Shown: piece by piece, positions 1 through 7,654 of the stretch | How positions within the stretch are numbered: position 1 is the stretch's first letter | Layout: each line of letters opens with the position of its first letter | Assembly: GCA_036507955.1 (NCBI GenBank) | Contig: DATCIH010000165.1 | Span: 1 to 51,583 of the forward strand | Reading direction: 5' to 3' | DNA length: 51,583 nucleotides | From: DATCIH01 sp036507955 | GTDB taxonomy: Bacteria > Bacillota > Clostridia > Clostridiales > Clostridiaceae | The notes under the pieces: generated by a model | The model's input: the letters and a program-made list of their open reading frames with translations, nothing else | Told to the model about the DNA's origin: nothing | Database searches by the model: none | Program-made: the position numbers and the translations under genes

Positions 1-258
1 TAACCCGTTGATTTGGGCTAGTTTAAGCTACTTTTATTTTGAAGGTTTTCTCAAAAATAATCAAATATTTAATAGAAGTATTTTTTCGATTAGTATAATA
101 AAATATTACAGATTTTATAATGAACACATCTGAACTGTAACGAATTGATTGCTTTTTTATTTGCATTTATTGATTAACCTAGAGTCTATGTGTTATGCTT
201 ATCTAATAATAAAATTTCATTTGTGTTTTATATTTAAGGTAATAAAGGAGCTGAAATA

Positions 259-429
259 ATGAAGGTAGAGTTACATGATAGAGTATGGTTTTTATTGCTA
301 ATGCTTATAATATTCCCACCAGTTGGAATATTTTTATTGTGGTCTAGCAATAAAGTTAGCAAAAAGGTAAAAGTGATTTTAAGTATTATTTCTGCTGCAT
401 GGTTTTTGTTTGTTTTAGGTAATGCCTAG
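259..429 (+). CDS. Small two-helix membrane protein (56 aa), function unknown
   Basis: A short ORF begins at an ATG 8 nt after a good ribosome site (AAAGGAG, 244-250). The product has two predicted membrane segments, roughly residues 9-28 and 37-54, separated by a lysine-rich turn with several Lys. The pattern is that of small superinfection-immunity-like or PLDc_N-like membrane peptides, but I cannot assign a family. It stands alone, with about 90 nt before the next gene on the same strand. The first 258 bases of the window hold no gene I can support. Confidence 0.6.
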   Translation: MKVELHDRVWFLLLMLIIFPPVGIFLLWSSNKVSKKVKVILSIISAAWFLFVLGNA

Positions 430-518
430 TGAATTAATATATAAAAGACAATAACCTTCACAAATCGAACTAATGAATAATAATATAAGATAGAAACAAA
501 AATTAGGAGATATATATC

Positions 519-965
519 TTGTATTACAATGTGGATACTTACTATTCTCAACTTTTTAGGTTAAACTCGTTAAATGATAAACTAGTGCAGGCTATGAAAG
601 CTGAAAGACATGATAGGGTAAAATATCAGAGAATGATAGAATCGACCACTGATCCTGCGGTAATTAAACAAATTAAATTTGCCTATGATGATGAAATCAA
701 GCATTATGGAATGTTTCAACAAATGTATTATCAACTTACAGGTGAAAAATTAGATATTCCTTTACCTACAAAAACCGAAAAATATAATACGCTTATGGAA
801 GCAGTACAAAGTAGTATTGAAGGAGAAAATGAAGCTGTAGACCTTTATAGAGAGATTTTTTCACTCATGACAAGTAAGCAAATGCGAGACAAGGTTTTCG
901 AAATTATTACTGATGAACAGGAACATTTTGGAAGATTTATTTATTTATACTCAATGTTAAAATAA
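519..965 (+). CDS. Ferritin-like / rubrerythrin-type diiron protein
   Basis: The 148-residue protein is all helical and carries the four-helix ferritin-like pattern: carboxylate/histidine motifs at KAERHD (about residues 27-32), DDEIKHY (57-63), EGENEAVDLYREIF (101-114) and DEQEHFGRF (131-139). The Glu and Glu-x-x-His residues could ligate a diiron centre as in rubrerythrin. There is no C-terminal rubredoxin domain, so it would need another electron carrier. The start is TTG, 8 nt after AGGAG (504-508). It probably acts in the cytoplasm in oxygen or peroxide protection or metal handling, judged from family knowledge only. Confidence 0.75.
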   Translation: MYYNVDTYYSQLFRLNSLNDKLVQAMKAERHDRVKYQRMIESTTDPAVIKQIKFAYDDEIKHYGMFQQMYYQLTGEKLDIPLPTKTEKYNTLMEAVQSSIEGENEAVDLYREIFSLMTSKQMRDKVFEIITDEQEHFGRFIYLYSMLK

Positions 966-996
966 TAAAACTTTACTAAATACGTTAAATAAAAAG

Positions 997-1038
997 TAGA
1001 CATGTCAACACTTTTGATAAGAGGTGAGGACATGTCTA
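997..1038 (+). terminator. Hairpin downstream of the ferritin-like gene
   Basis: A perfect 10-bp inverted repeat, TAGACATGTC (997-1006) and GACATGTCTA (1029-1038), has a 22-nt loop that can itself pair. There is no proper U-run after the stem, so it is a weak terminator candidate or an mRNA 3' stabiliser. Confidence 0.45.
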
Positions 1039-1178
1039 TTAAAATTACTTGAGATTAATAATTTAAATTATATATAGCTTGCTAATAAAAAGTAACCTAA
1101 AAGTTATTAAAGGTATATAATTTAGATTAACCAAAATTATATAGATTGTTTTTAATATAATTAGAGGAGAAAAATAAG

Positions 1179-1451
1179 ATGTCAAGTTATGCAAAGTTAT
1201 TACATAAGGCTACTATAAAACTTGAAAATGGGGAAGAAGCAAGAATTGAAAAACTTTTAATAAAAGCCACAGATACAGAAGAATTAAGATTTTCTTGGTG
1301 GACACAGGAAGGTAAAAAATTTCAAAGAACACCCTTAGACTTAGAAGAAAATGATTGGTTAAGACTATTTGAAGTAGGGGTAAAGGATGATATATTATCT
1401 AAAGAATTCATAAAAAGTTTAATTGCTATTTTGGAGAATGGGCTTAAATAA
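1179..1451 (+). CDS. Hypothetical 90-aa protein
   Basis: An ATG lies 8 nt after AGAGGAG. The protein is soluble, charged and mixed alpha/beta, with a Trp-rich centre (SWWTQEGKKF, about residues 39-48, and NDWLRLF, 58-64). I see no signal peptide, membrane segment or metal motif. It is a single gene flanked by hairpins on both sides and probably has its own promoter. I do not recognise a family. Confidence 0.65.
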   Translation: MSSYAKLLHKATIKLENGEEARIEKLLIKATDTEELRFSWWTQEGKKFQRTPLDLEENDWLRLFEVGVKDDILSKEFIKSLIAILENGLK

Positions 1452-1493
1452 GAGATAAATAAAATAATGAAGTATAGTGTGGAAAGCAAAAAA

Positions 1494-1514
1494 CGCCTAT
1501 TTAAAATATAGGCG
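1494..1514. terminator. GC-rich hairpin after the 90-aa gene
   Basis: A 7-bp perfect stem CGCCTAT/ATAGGCG has a 7-nt loop. No U-run follows on the plus strand; on the minus strand six T residues follow. Within 1452-1703 (about 250 nt without a gene) this and the hairpin at 1628-1655 are the only structures I see. Confidence 0.4.
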
Positions 1515-1627
1515 CCCGAAAGAGATATCTAAAATCATAGGGGGAATTTAGCTATTTTTAATTCTAACCATAAATTCATAATCTATTCACGTGAACTTTC
1601 AAAAGGTATATTAATATTCTAAAGCAC

Positions 1628-1655
1628 AGGAAAGTTATTATTTAATAACTTTCCT
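1628..1655. repeat. 13-bp perfect inverted repeat upstream of the sensor-like gene
   Basis: AGGAAAGTTATTA is followed by its exact reverse complement with only 2 nt between, giving a long AT-rich hairpin about 50 nt before the next ATG. It could be an operator, a terminator without U-run, or an mRNA leader structure; nothing decides between these. Confidence 0.4.
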
Positions 1656-1703
1656 AACGTCATTTACACTGGATTAATAAATTAAGAAAGCTGAGTGATA
1701 ATT

Positions 1704-2273
1704 ATGAAAACAACAAAAATCATATTTATATTTTGGATAAGCCTTATGTTTCTTGTTACTTTTACCTGTTCCCTAGTGTATATTGTTTCCCAACAATCCA
1801 TAAGGCTTGGCGCAAATCAGCTGCCTGCACAGCTTGCAGTTGAAACATCAACTAAACTTCAAGATATTGAAAGCGTAAAGGATGCTATCCCAAGCGAGAA
1901 GGTCGATATCACAAAAAGTTTGAATACTTTTGTTATGGTGTATGACATAAATAAAAAACTTATTGCTTCATCAGCAATAAGCAGCGGCAGCTCAATAATG
2001 TATCCAACAGGGATTTTAGATAATGTTACCCAAAAAAATGAAGCTAGGGTTACATGGCAGCCAGAAAGAGGGCTACGTTATGCAACTGTTGCAATAAAGT
2101 ATGACGGGGGATATATTGTAGCTGCCCGTTCTTTAAGTGAAACAGAAAAACTTATAGATACAATAGGAAAATTGGTTATTGCGGCATGGCTGGCTTGTGC
2201 GGTATTTTTAGGAATTGGGGTTATGATTATTTATAGATTTTTCGTAAAGGGATATAAGGTTAGAAACCTTTAA
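1704..2273 (+). CDS. Two-TM protein with an extracytoplasmic sensor-like domain
   Basis: The 189-residue protein has an N-terminal membrane helix (about residues 5-27), about 125 external residues, and a second helix near 155-177 ending in a short basic tail. This is the topology of the sensing half of a histidine kinase or chemoreceptor, but no HAMP, kinase or signalling domain follows. The ATG at 1704 is chosen; a GTG at 1695 in frame is possible and neither has a strong ribosome site. The coding sequence looks somewhat more GC-rich than its neighbours by eye. The family is not recognised. Confidence 0.6.
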   Translation: MKTTKIIFIFWISLMFLVTFTCSLVYIVSQQSIRLGANQLPAQLAVETSTKLQDIESVKDAIPSEKVDITKSLNTFVMVYDINKKLIASSAISSGSSIMYPTGILDNVTQKNEARVTWQPERGLRYATVAIKYDGGYIVAARSLSETEKLIDTIGKLVIAAWLACAVFLGIGVMIIYRFFVKGYKVRNL

Positions 2274-2317
2274 TTGAAATACCTCTAATTCTTCAACTAT
2301 AAAATTAAATAATATTC

Positions 2318-2359
2318 AAAAATGCCGTAATATTCAGAAATGAATTTTATGGCATTTTT
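2318..2359 (+). terminator. Rho-independent terminator
   Basis: The stem AAAAATGCC/GGCATTTTT (2318-2326 with 2351-2359) continues inward with further pairs and a second ATTC/GAAT stem. It ends in a T-run and lies 45 nt after the sensor-like gene, just before the GntR promoter. Confidence 0.7.
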
Positions 2360-2389
2360 AATTTGTAATAAAAAATAATAAAATAAGAC

Positions 2390-2434
2390 TTGACTTAATT
2401 TAGCTAGTGTACTAGTATGATAGTACACTAGCTA
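2390..2434 (+). promoter_or_regulatory. Promoter with overlapping GntR-type operator
   Basis: A -35 box TTGACT (2390-2395) and a -10 box TAGTAT (2413-2418) are 17 nt apart. A perfect inverted repeat with 13-nt arms (2401-2413 and 2422-2434) and an 8-nt spacer covers the -10. YtrA-type GntR repressors bind such symmetric sites, so this is most likely the autoregulatory operator of the next gene. Confidence 0.75.
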
Positions 2435-2460
2435 AACATTACAAATGGAGGTACAGATAT

Positions 2461-2823
2461 GTGGGTAAGTTTAATGAACAAATGCCTGTCTATTTACAAA
2501 TAATGCAAATAATCAAAGCAGATATTGTTACAGGTGATCTAAAACTCGGCGAGAAGCTGCCCTCGGTCAGAGAAATGTCAGAAAAACTAATGGTGAATCC
2601 AAATACAATGCAAAGAGTTTTTATGGAACTTGAGAGAGAGAATATTGTATATTCCCAGAGGGGAAAAGGAACGTTTGTATCTGATAAATTAGAACTTATA
2701 GAAAATCTTAGAATAACTCAGGCTGAGAAATATTCCATTAGGTACTTGGAAGAAATGAAGGAGTTAGGTATAAAAAAGAGGGAGATATTAAACTTATTAA
2801 CTCAGATGATGGAGGGGGATTAA
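2461..2823 (+). CDS. GntR family repressor, YtrA subfamily
   Basis: The 120-residue protein has an N-terminal winged helix (about residues 8-75: PVYLQIMQIIKADIVTGDL, LPSVREMSEKLMVNPNTMQR, YSQRGKGTFV). Only a short helical tail follows, typical of the YtrA subfamily, which lacks a large effector domain. The start is GTG, 9 nt after a GGAGG ribosome site (2447-2451). It is followed after 2 nt by an ABC transporter ATPase and its permease, the standard arrangement in which the repressor controls export of, or immunity to, a peptide or cell-wall-active compound. The inducer is unknown. Confidence 0.9.
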   Translation: MGKFNEQMPVYLQIMQIIKADIVTGDLKLGEKLPSVREMSEKLMVNPNTMQRVFMELERENIVYSQRGKGTFVSDKLELIENLRITQAEKYSIRYLEEMKELGIKKREILNLLTQMMEGD

Positions 2824-2825
2824 AG

Positions 2826-3521
2826 ATGGTAATTTTAGAAGTAGAAGGATTAAGTAAAAAATATTTGAGTAAACAAGCATTAAAAGATATAAACATAACT
2901 ATAGAAAAAGGGAAAATTGTAGGCCTGTTTGGTCCTAATGGGAGCGGTAAAACAACTCTTATGAAAATAGTGGCGGGCCTTATTCAACCAACAGGAGGTA
3001 AACTAAGTATCTGTGAGCATAATTTAGGTTACATAACTAAAAGCCTTGTAGCTTATCTTCCAGATAGCGACTTTTTATATGATTGGATGAAAATTGAGGA
3101 TGCCAAAAAAATATATGTAAAATTCTTTGACGACTTTAATACGCAAAAGTTTAATGAACTGTTGGAATTAATGCAGCTAAGCTGCAATATGAAAGTGAAA
3201 AGTCTCTCAAAGGGAATGAAGGAGAAACTTTCTATTACCCTTACTCTTTCAAGAGATGCGAAATTGATTGTACTAGATGAGCCACTTAGCGGAGTGGACC
3301 CTATAGCTCGTGAACAAATTCTACAGGCTATACTTAAAGGTTTTAGCTTCGAAAGCTCTATGCTAATCACAAGTCATTTGATTAACGAATTTGAGAATAT
3401 CATTGATGAGGTTTATTATTTGAAAGAAGGACAGATAATTCTTTCTGGTAATGTTGAGATGATAAAAGATGAAAGACATAAAACACTTGATGAACTTTAC
3501 AGGGAGGTTTTTGCACAATGA
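2826..3521 (+). CDS. ABC transporter ATP-binding protein
   Basis: The 231-residue ATPase has Walker A GPNGSGKT (residues 36-43), signature LSKGMKEKL (about 128-136), Walker B LIVLDEP and a switch His in SHLINEF. It is of the single-domain BcrA/YtrB type used by two-gene exporters. The stop overlaps the start of the permease by 4 nt, indicating translational coupling. It should sit on the cytoplasmic face and power the membrane protein encoded next. The substrate is not deducible. Confidence 0.9.
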   Translation: MVILEVEGLSKKYLSKQALKDINITIEKGKIVGLFGPNGSGKTTLMKIVAGLIQPTGGKLSICEHNLGYITKSLVAYLPDSDFLYDWMKIEDAKKIYVKFFDDFNTQKFNELLELMQLSCNMKVKSLSKGMKEKLSITLTLSRDAKLIVLDEPLSGVDPIAREQILQAILKGFSFESSMLITSHLINEFENIIDEVYYLKEGQIILSGNVEMIKDERHKTLDELYREVFAQ

Positions 3522-4270
3522 AAAAGTTATTGAGCTTTGAATTATTAAAGAAATGGAAAACTTATAAAATAGCTTTAATTAGCGTTATTATTTTGCAGGC
3601 GATCTTGATGCTTGTTTCAAGGTTAACTTTTGACAACAAGTTTGATATTGCTTTGGGTTTTATCATGTTTATATATGTTCTCACAATTATGTTAATGTTT
3701 TGTTTCCCTCTAATTGAAATTATGTACCGTTACAACAAAGATTTATCAGGGAAACAATCGGTACTTGAATTATCAATACCAATTATCTCCTGGAAGAAAG
3801 TTTTAGCTAAGTTAATTGTTTCCGTAGGTTGTATTGGGTTCTTTATATTACTGGCATTGGCTTCGTTAATATTATATTCAGCTGTATTTGGGTATTCTTC
3901 AGAAACAATTTCATCTGATTTTATTAGTTTGTTTAATCAGATAATTGCAGCACCAGACAAGTTCATTATTGGACTCATATATGGGGTTTTTACATTAGCT
4001 TCCTTTATTTTAACCATATATTTTTGTATTACTTTATCAAAAGTAATATCGCATAAAAACAAAATTGCGGTGCCTATAAGTATTGGAATTTTTATTGCTT
4101 ATAACGTGGCCCTTTGGTTCATTGCTCAACAAATCAATAAAATACCAGCAGTTTCCTTTAATTTATGGGGTAGCAATTATTCCATATTAGCCTCAGTATT
4201 TGATATTGTAATGTTTGCATTAGTATTTGTTGGAACCTCCTGGTTAGTCGAAAATAAAATTGAAAGCTGA
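3518..4270 (+). CDS. ABC transporter permease, six-helix ABC-2 type
   Basis: The 250-residue protein has about six hydrophobic segments (near residues 17-36, 44-66, 99-124, 152-174, 184-205, 220-242) and no extracellular ligand domain. It overlaps the ATPase gene by 4 nt and ends the GntR operon. Probable role: membrane channel of a small exporter, possibly for antimicrobial-peptide stress. The family is inferred mainly from topology and context. Confidence 0.8.
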   Translation: MKKLLSFELLKKWKTYKIALISVIILQAILMLVSRLTFDNKFDIALGFIMFIYVLTIMLMFCFPLIEIMYRYNKDLSGKQSVLELSIPIISWKKVLAKLIVSVGCIGFFILLALASLILYSAVFGYSSETISSDFISLFNQIIAAPDKFIIGLIYGVFTLASFILTIYFCITLSKVISHKNKIAVPISIGIFIAYNVALWFIAQQINKIPAVSFNLWGSNYSILASVFDIVMFALVFVGTSWLVENKIES

Positions 4271-4306
4271 TGCATTACTATATAATTATTTTATAAATTA
4301 AAGAAA

Positions 4307-4327
4307 AGCTAGAGAAAACCTCTAGCT
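4307..4327. terminator. Bidirectional terminator between convergent genes
   Basis: The stem AGCTAGAG/CTCTAGCT has a 5-nt loop and A/T-rich flanks. It serves the ABC permease on the plus strand, and its end touches the stop codon of the minus-strand SHOCT gene. Confidence 0.6.
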
Positions 4328-4511
4328 ATCTTTGATTTAAAACTTTTTTTCTACTTAGATATTCTTCCTCATTAATTTCACCCTTTGCAAATCTTTCATC
4401 AAGGGTTTGTAAAGCTCCTCCCCTATGAAAATTGTGAAGACCGTGGTGCTTACTCAAAAAGAATATTATACCTACAAGTATTAAAACTTTAAAGAATCCG
4501 GATATAAGCAT
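4326..4511 (-). CDS. Small SHOCT-domain membrane protein
   Basis: The 61-residue protein has one N-terminal membrane helix (about residues 3-20), a His/Gly linker, and a C-terminal SHOCT motif (33-59, with L-x-x-L-D-E-R-F-A-K-G-E-I-N-E-E-E-Y). SHOCT is a short oligomerisation module common at the end of small membrane proteins. The start is uncertain. The ATG at 4511 has its nearest AGGAG 17 nt away, and the frame stays open upstream without an ATG, GTG or TTG until a stop near 4575. Confidence 0.7.
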   Translation of the reverse strand: MLISGFFKVLILVGIIFFLSKHHGLHNFHRGGALQTLDERFAKGEINEEEYLSRKKVLNQR

Positions 4512-4584
4512 CCAGGGTAAAAAGGCTGCTCCTGAATATATTAAAGTAATTCTAAAAACTCTATAAACTTTATACTACATTAAT

Positions 4585-5277
4585 CTATAATTCCTTTATG
4601 AAATTCTCCCATTCCTCTAGTATACCTAAAGCTTCAAATTTTCTTGTGAAATGTAGTTTTAGTTCCCTTTGAAGATCTGAGTAGTTCTCCATTTTGTTTT
4701 TTCTTTCAGAGTAATCTCTTAAAAGCTCAGCTTCCTCCCTAGATATGTAGTAATTAAAGTGTTGATTAGTTTTTTCAAGGCTTTCAAGAGTAATAGGCCT
4801 AGTTCTATTTTCTTCAATAACCACAATAGTAGAGGCTAGATAATCACCTACTCGATTACATTCCTTTGAGAAAAAGATTAGTACAATACCTATTCCGTAC
4901 ATGTCAATAAATAATCTAGATAGATTTCTTATAGCTGAGTGTTTTAAGGTTAAGGATTGACCATTTTTCCTTATTGTTCTAAGTTTAAAAATTTTTTTCC
5001 CTATGGTCTGTCCATTCATACTTAACTCCATGACAATAAAATAACCATAGATAATTAAAAATAGAATTAGAAGCGAAATTCCTATAACCCAACCATAATA
5101 TATACTCATGAAAGCTTCTGCATATTTAGTCATTAATAAAATGGCAATAACAAGTGGCATAATTAGTAAGCCTTGAATTAGCATATCCACAAAGGCTGAA
5201 GCTACCCTTGAGGCCACCTCAGCTAGGACGTATTCAACTTCAATATTTTCTGGGGTTATAATTGTAATTTTTTTCAT
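4585..5277 (-). CDS. RDD family membrane protein
   Basis: The 230-residue protein starts at an ATG behind GAGGAGG. The RDD motif lies in the first helix (Arg24 and Asp31 in ASRVASAFVDML), with two further membrane helices near 66-85 and 115-135 and a GQTIGKKIFKLR loop. A charged, soluble C-terminal tail of about 80 residues follows. RDD proteins are of unknown or transport-related function. The gene is divergent from the SpoIIM-like gene, sharing an upstream region of about 80 nt, and both flank the MoxR/DUF58 cluster as in many other bacteria. Confidence 0.85.
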   Translation of the reverse strand: MKKITIITPENIEVEYVLAEVASRVASAFVDMLIQGLLIMPLVIAILLMTKYAEAFMSIYYGWVIGISLLILFLIIYGYFIVMELSMNGQTIGKKIFKLRTIRKNGQSLTLKHSAIRNLSRLFIDMYGIGIVLIFFSKECNRVGDYLASTIVVIEENRTRPITLESLEKTNQHFNYYISREEAELLRDYSERKNKMENYSDLQRELKLHFTRKFEALGILEEWENFIKEL

Positions 5278-5360
5278 CTGAATTCCTCCTCTAATAATAA
5301 AATTTACTTTATATACAAATTTCTACATTAATCTGATAAAATAGATACGAGGTGAAAATA

Positions 5361-6311
5361 TTGAGAGAAGAACTATTTATTGAAGTAAATTCGAATATAT
5401 GGCGGGAATTAGAAAGCCAATATAACAAAATTAATAAAAAAGATATAAAATCCTTTTCCTCCTTGGAGGTAAAACAGTTTTTACATAATTTCAGACTATG
5501 TAGTCATCATTTAGCCTATGCTAGAACCCATTATCCTAAAAGTAAAGTAGTAGCCTACTTGAATTCACTGGTAGGTAAGTGTCATAGTCATGTTTATGCA
5601 GTAAAAAAGATTTCTCCTGAGTACCTTCTACACTATATAGCTTATGGATTCCCTAGGTTATTAAAGGAGTATAGATGGTATATACTGAGTTCCTTTGGAT
5701 TTTTTGCAATTGGAGCTCTACTTAGCTTATTGCTCGTTTTAATAGACCCAAATAATGCAGGTATATTCTTACCTCAAGATATGATAAAGGGGATAAAAAG
5801 TGGCAATCTAGGAGGAGGACAATGGAACTACCCTCTAATGTCTAGTGAAATTATGACTAACAATATTACAGTATGCCTTAAGGCCTTTGCCTTAGGTATT
5901 ACTCTTGGGATTGGTACAATATATGTATTATATTCCAATGGGGCAATGCTTGGCTCACTTACTGCACTTGTTTATTTTTATGGTAACCCCACTAAATTTT
6001 GGTCGCTGATTCTGCCCCATGGCTTAATTGAACTTTCTGCAATTTTTATAGCTGGCGCAGCAGGCCTCATTATAGCTAAATATATCCTTCTGCCTGGAGA
6101 ATACACCCGGAAATCCTCATTAATAGCAGGTTCGAAGAAGGCAGTTTCACTGATTATTGGTGTTGCTTTTATGCTAATAATAGCTGGAATTATAGAAGGC
6201 TTTTTTACTCCATTAAATATTTATTCAAGCACAAAGCTTATATTTGCAGCTATATCAGGAGTTATATTAATTATTTACTTCTCAATTCCTTATATATTGA
6301 AAAGACCTTGA
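5361..6311 (+). CDS. SpoIIM-like (DUF95) membrane protein
   Basis: The product is about 316 residues. A soluble, helical N-terminal part of about 100 residues is followed by five or so membrane helices; LKAFALGITLGIGTIYVLY and the LPHGLIELSAIFIAGAAGL segment are hallmarks of stage II sporulation protein M relatives. The TTG at 5361 is chosen because GAGGTG lies 6 nt before it; a GTG at 5352 falls inside that ribosome site. True SpoIIM is shorter and sits in a DMP engulfment complex. This longer form, next to RDD and MoxR/DUF58 genes, belongs to a separate, poorly understood branch. Confidence 0.8.
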   Translation: MREELFIEVNSNIWRELESQYNKINKKDIKSFSSLEVKQFLHNFRLCSHHLAYARTHYPKSKVVAYLNSLVGKCHSHVYAVKKISPEYLLHYIAYGFPRLLKEYRWYILSSFGFFAIGALLSLLLVLIDPNNAGIFLPQDMIKGIKSGNLGGGQWNYPLMSSEIMTNNITVCLKAFALGITLGIGTIYVLYSNGAMLGSLTALVYFYGNPTKFWSLILPHGLIELSAIFIAGAAGLIIAKYILLPGEYTRKSSLIAGSKKAVSLIIGVAFMLIIAGIIEGFFTPLNIYSSTKLIFAAISGVILIIYFSIPYILKRP

Positions 6312-6325
6312 TATAAGATCTTTAT

Positions 6326-7639
6326 TTATAAGTAGGTTTGATTCTTAAGCTGAATATATTTGTTTATTACATTTAGCTCAAGCTTCTCTGTAGCACACTC
6401 TATACAAAGTATACCTTTCCGGTTCAAAAGGTTTATTATTTTTTGCCTATCTTCTAATAGCTCAAGAGCCACACCTTTGTCAAATAAATCCTCCACCTTT
6501 GCTATATTACTCTTACTTATATCTTCTAGACTTTCATTTTTGATTAATAGTATTACCACCATATTGTTTTTCGAGAGAACAGGCAATACTTTTAACATGT
6601 TTTCCGTCTCTTCAATAGTGTCAAAGTCTGTAAAAAGGAATATGATACTTCGGTGTCGCTCTTTCATTTTATAATGGTAAAAACTATCATCATAATTTGA
6701 GGTTTCATTACTATAATCAATATGGTATAGTGCTTCTAGTATTTTCCCTCTATGAGCTGGTCCTTTCCCAGGCATTATCATATCTGTAACCTCAGTGTTG
6801 AATATTAGAAGTGCAGACTTATCCCCATTTTGATTTACAACATCTGATAAAACTAAAGCTGTATTAACCACTAAATCTAACTTTCGATATCCTCTAACCG
6901 TATAACTCATGGGTCGTCCCGTATCAATAAACATATATACATGTTGATTTTTTTCTGGTTCATATTGGTTTACTATTAGTTTATTTTCACGAGAGGTGGC
7001 TTTCCAATTAATTTTTTTATATTCATCTCCCACCACATATGATCTAAGACTTTCAAAAGCAGTTCCTTTGCCGAGAATTCTCAAATTTCGCTGTCCTTGC
7101 TTAAACATTCTATTGTTACAGATACCCAATCGATATTTTCCTAGATTTTTTAAATTAGGATAAACTTTATATTCTCTATCAAGCTTTACAACGTATACCT
7201 TCATGCATAGTTTCAAGCGTCCAACATATTTGTAATGAAGATTTTTAAAGGTAAAGGCACCTCTTTTAGTTGGAATAACAAAATACTGAAAAACCTTTTT
7301 TTCATGAGGAGATATAGTGCCCTTCATAAGCTTATTTTCAGTTTGAAAGTGATACTCCGGAACTTCATCCTTAAGTTCTAAATAAAGTTTGTAATTACTT
7401 TTATTATAGATCTGAAAACATATTGCTTCTTTTTCATATATGGATAAATTATCATTTCCAGTTCGCACAAGGGTTAGCTCATTTTCGCTTATGGAAATGA
7501 AAAAGTCTACTAATAATAAAGTAGCACATATTAAATTATAAATAATAAATATAGCAAAAGATGTGTTAAATATTGCAGCCAGAATTAGAAATGGAAGCCC
7601 AAGTGATAAAAGATATATAAAACGTCTAGTAATGCTCAA
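6326..7639 (-). CDS. DUF58 domain protein (vWA-like)
   Basis: The 437-residue protein has two N-terminal membrane helices (about residues 6-45), a beta-rich middle, and then the DUF58 core: GTAFESLRSYVVGDEYKKIN followed by a Trp-Lys-Ala-Thr-Ser-Arg segment. A vWA-like strand IDTGRPMSY comes next. In this strand the metal-site pattern D-x-S-x-S is degenerate (Asp-Thr-Gly-Arg-Pro). DUF58 proteins are regular partners of MoxR ATPases. The start is TTG behind GGAGAGAG. It is the last gene of the five-gene minus operon and ends 14 nt from the convergent SpoIIM-like gene. Confidence 0.88.
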   Translation of the reverse strand: MSITRRFIYLLSLGLPFLILAAIFNTSFAIFIIYNLICATLLLVDFFISISENELTLVRTGNDNLSIYEKEAICFQIYNKSNYKLYLELKDEVPEYHFQTENKLMKGTISPHEKKVFQYFVIPTKRGAFTFKNLHYKYVGRLKLCMKVYVVKLDREYKVYPNLKNLGKYRLGICNNRMFKQGQRNLRILGKGTAFESLRSYVVGDEYKKINWKATSRENKLIVNQYEPEKNQHVYMFIDTGRPMSYTVRGYRKLDLVVNTALVLSDVVNQNGDKSALLIFNTEVTDMIMPGKGPAHRGKILEALYHIDYSNETSNYDDSFYHYKMKERHRSIIFLFTDFDTIEETENMLKVLPVLSKNNMVVILLIKNESLEDISKSNIAKVEDLFDKGVALELLEDRQKIINLLNRKGILCIECATEKLELNVINKYIQLKNQTYL

Positions 7640-7654
7640 ATATCTCTCTCCTCT

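Noticed and set aside
1494..1655. Possible riboswitch in the gap before the sensor-like gene
   Set aside because: The two hairpins and GCGCCCGAAAGAG text did not match any class I know (c-di-GMP, preQ1, fluoride); kept only as hairpins.
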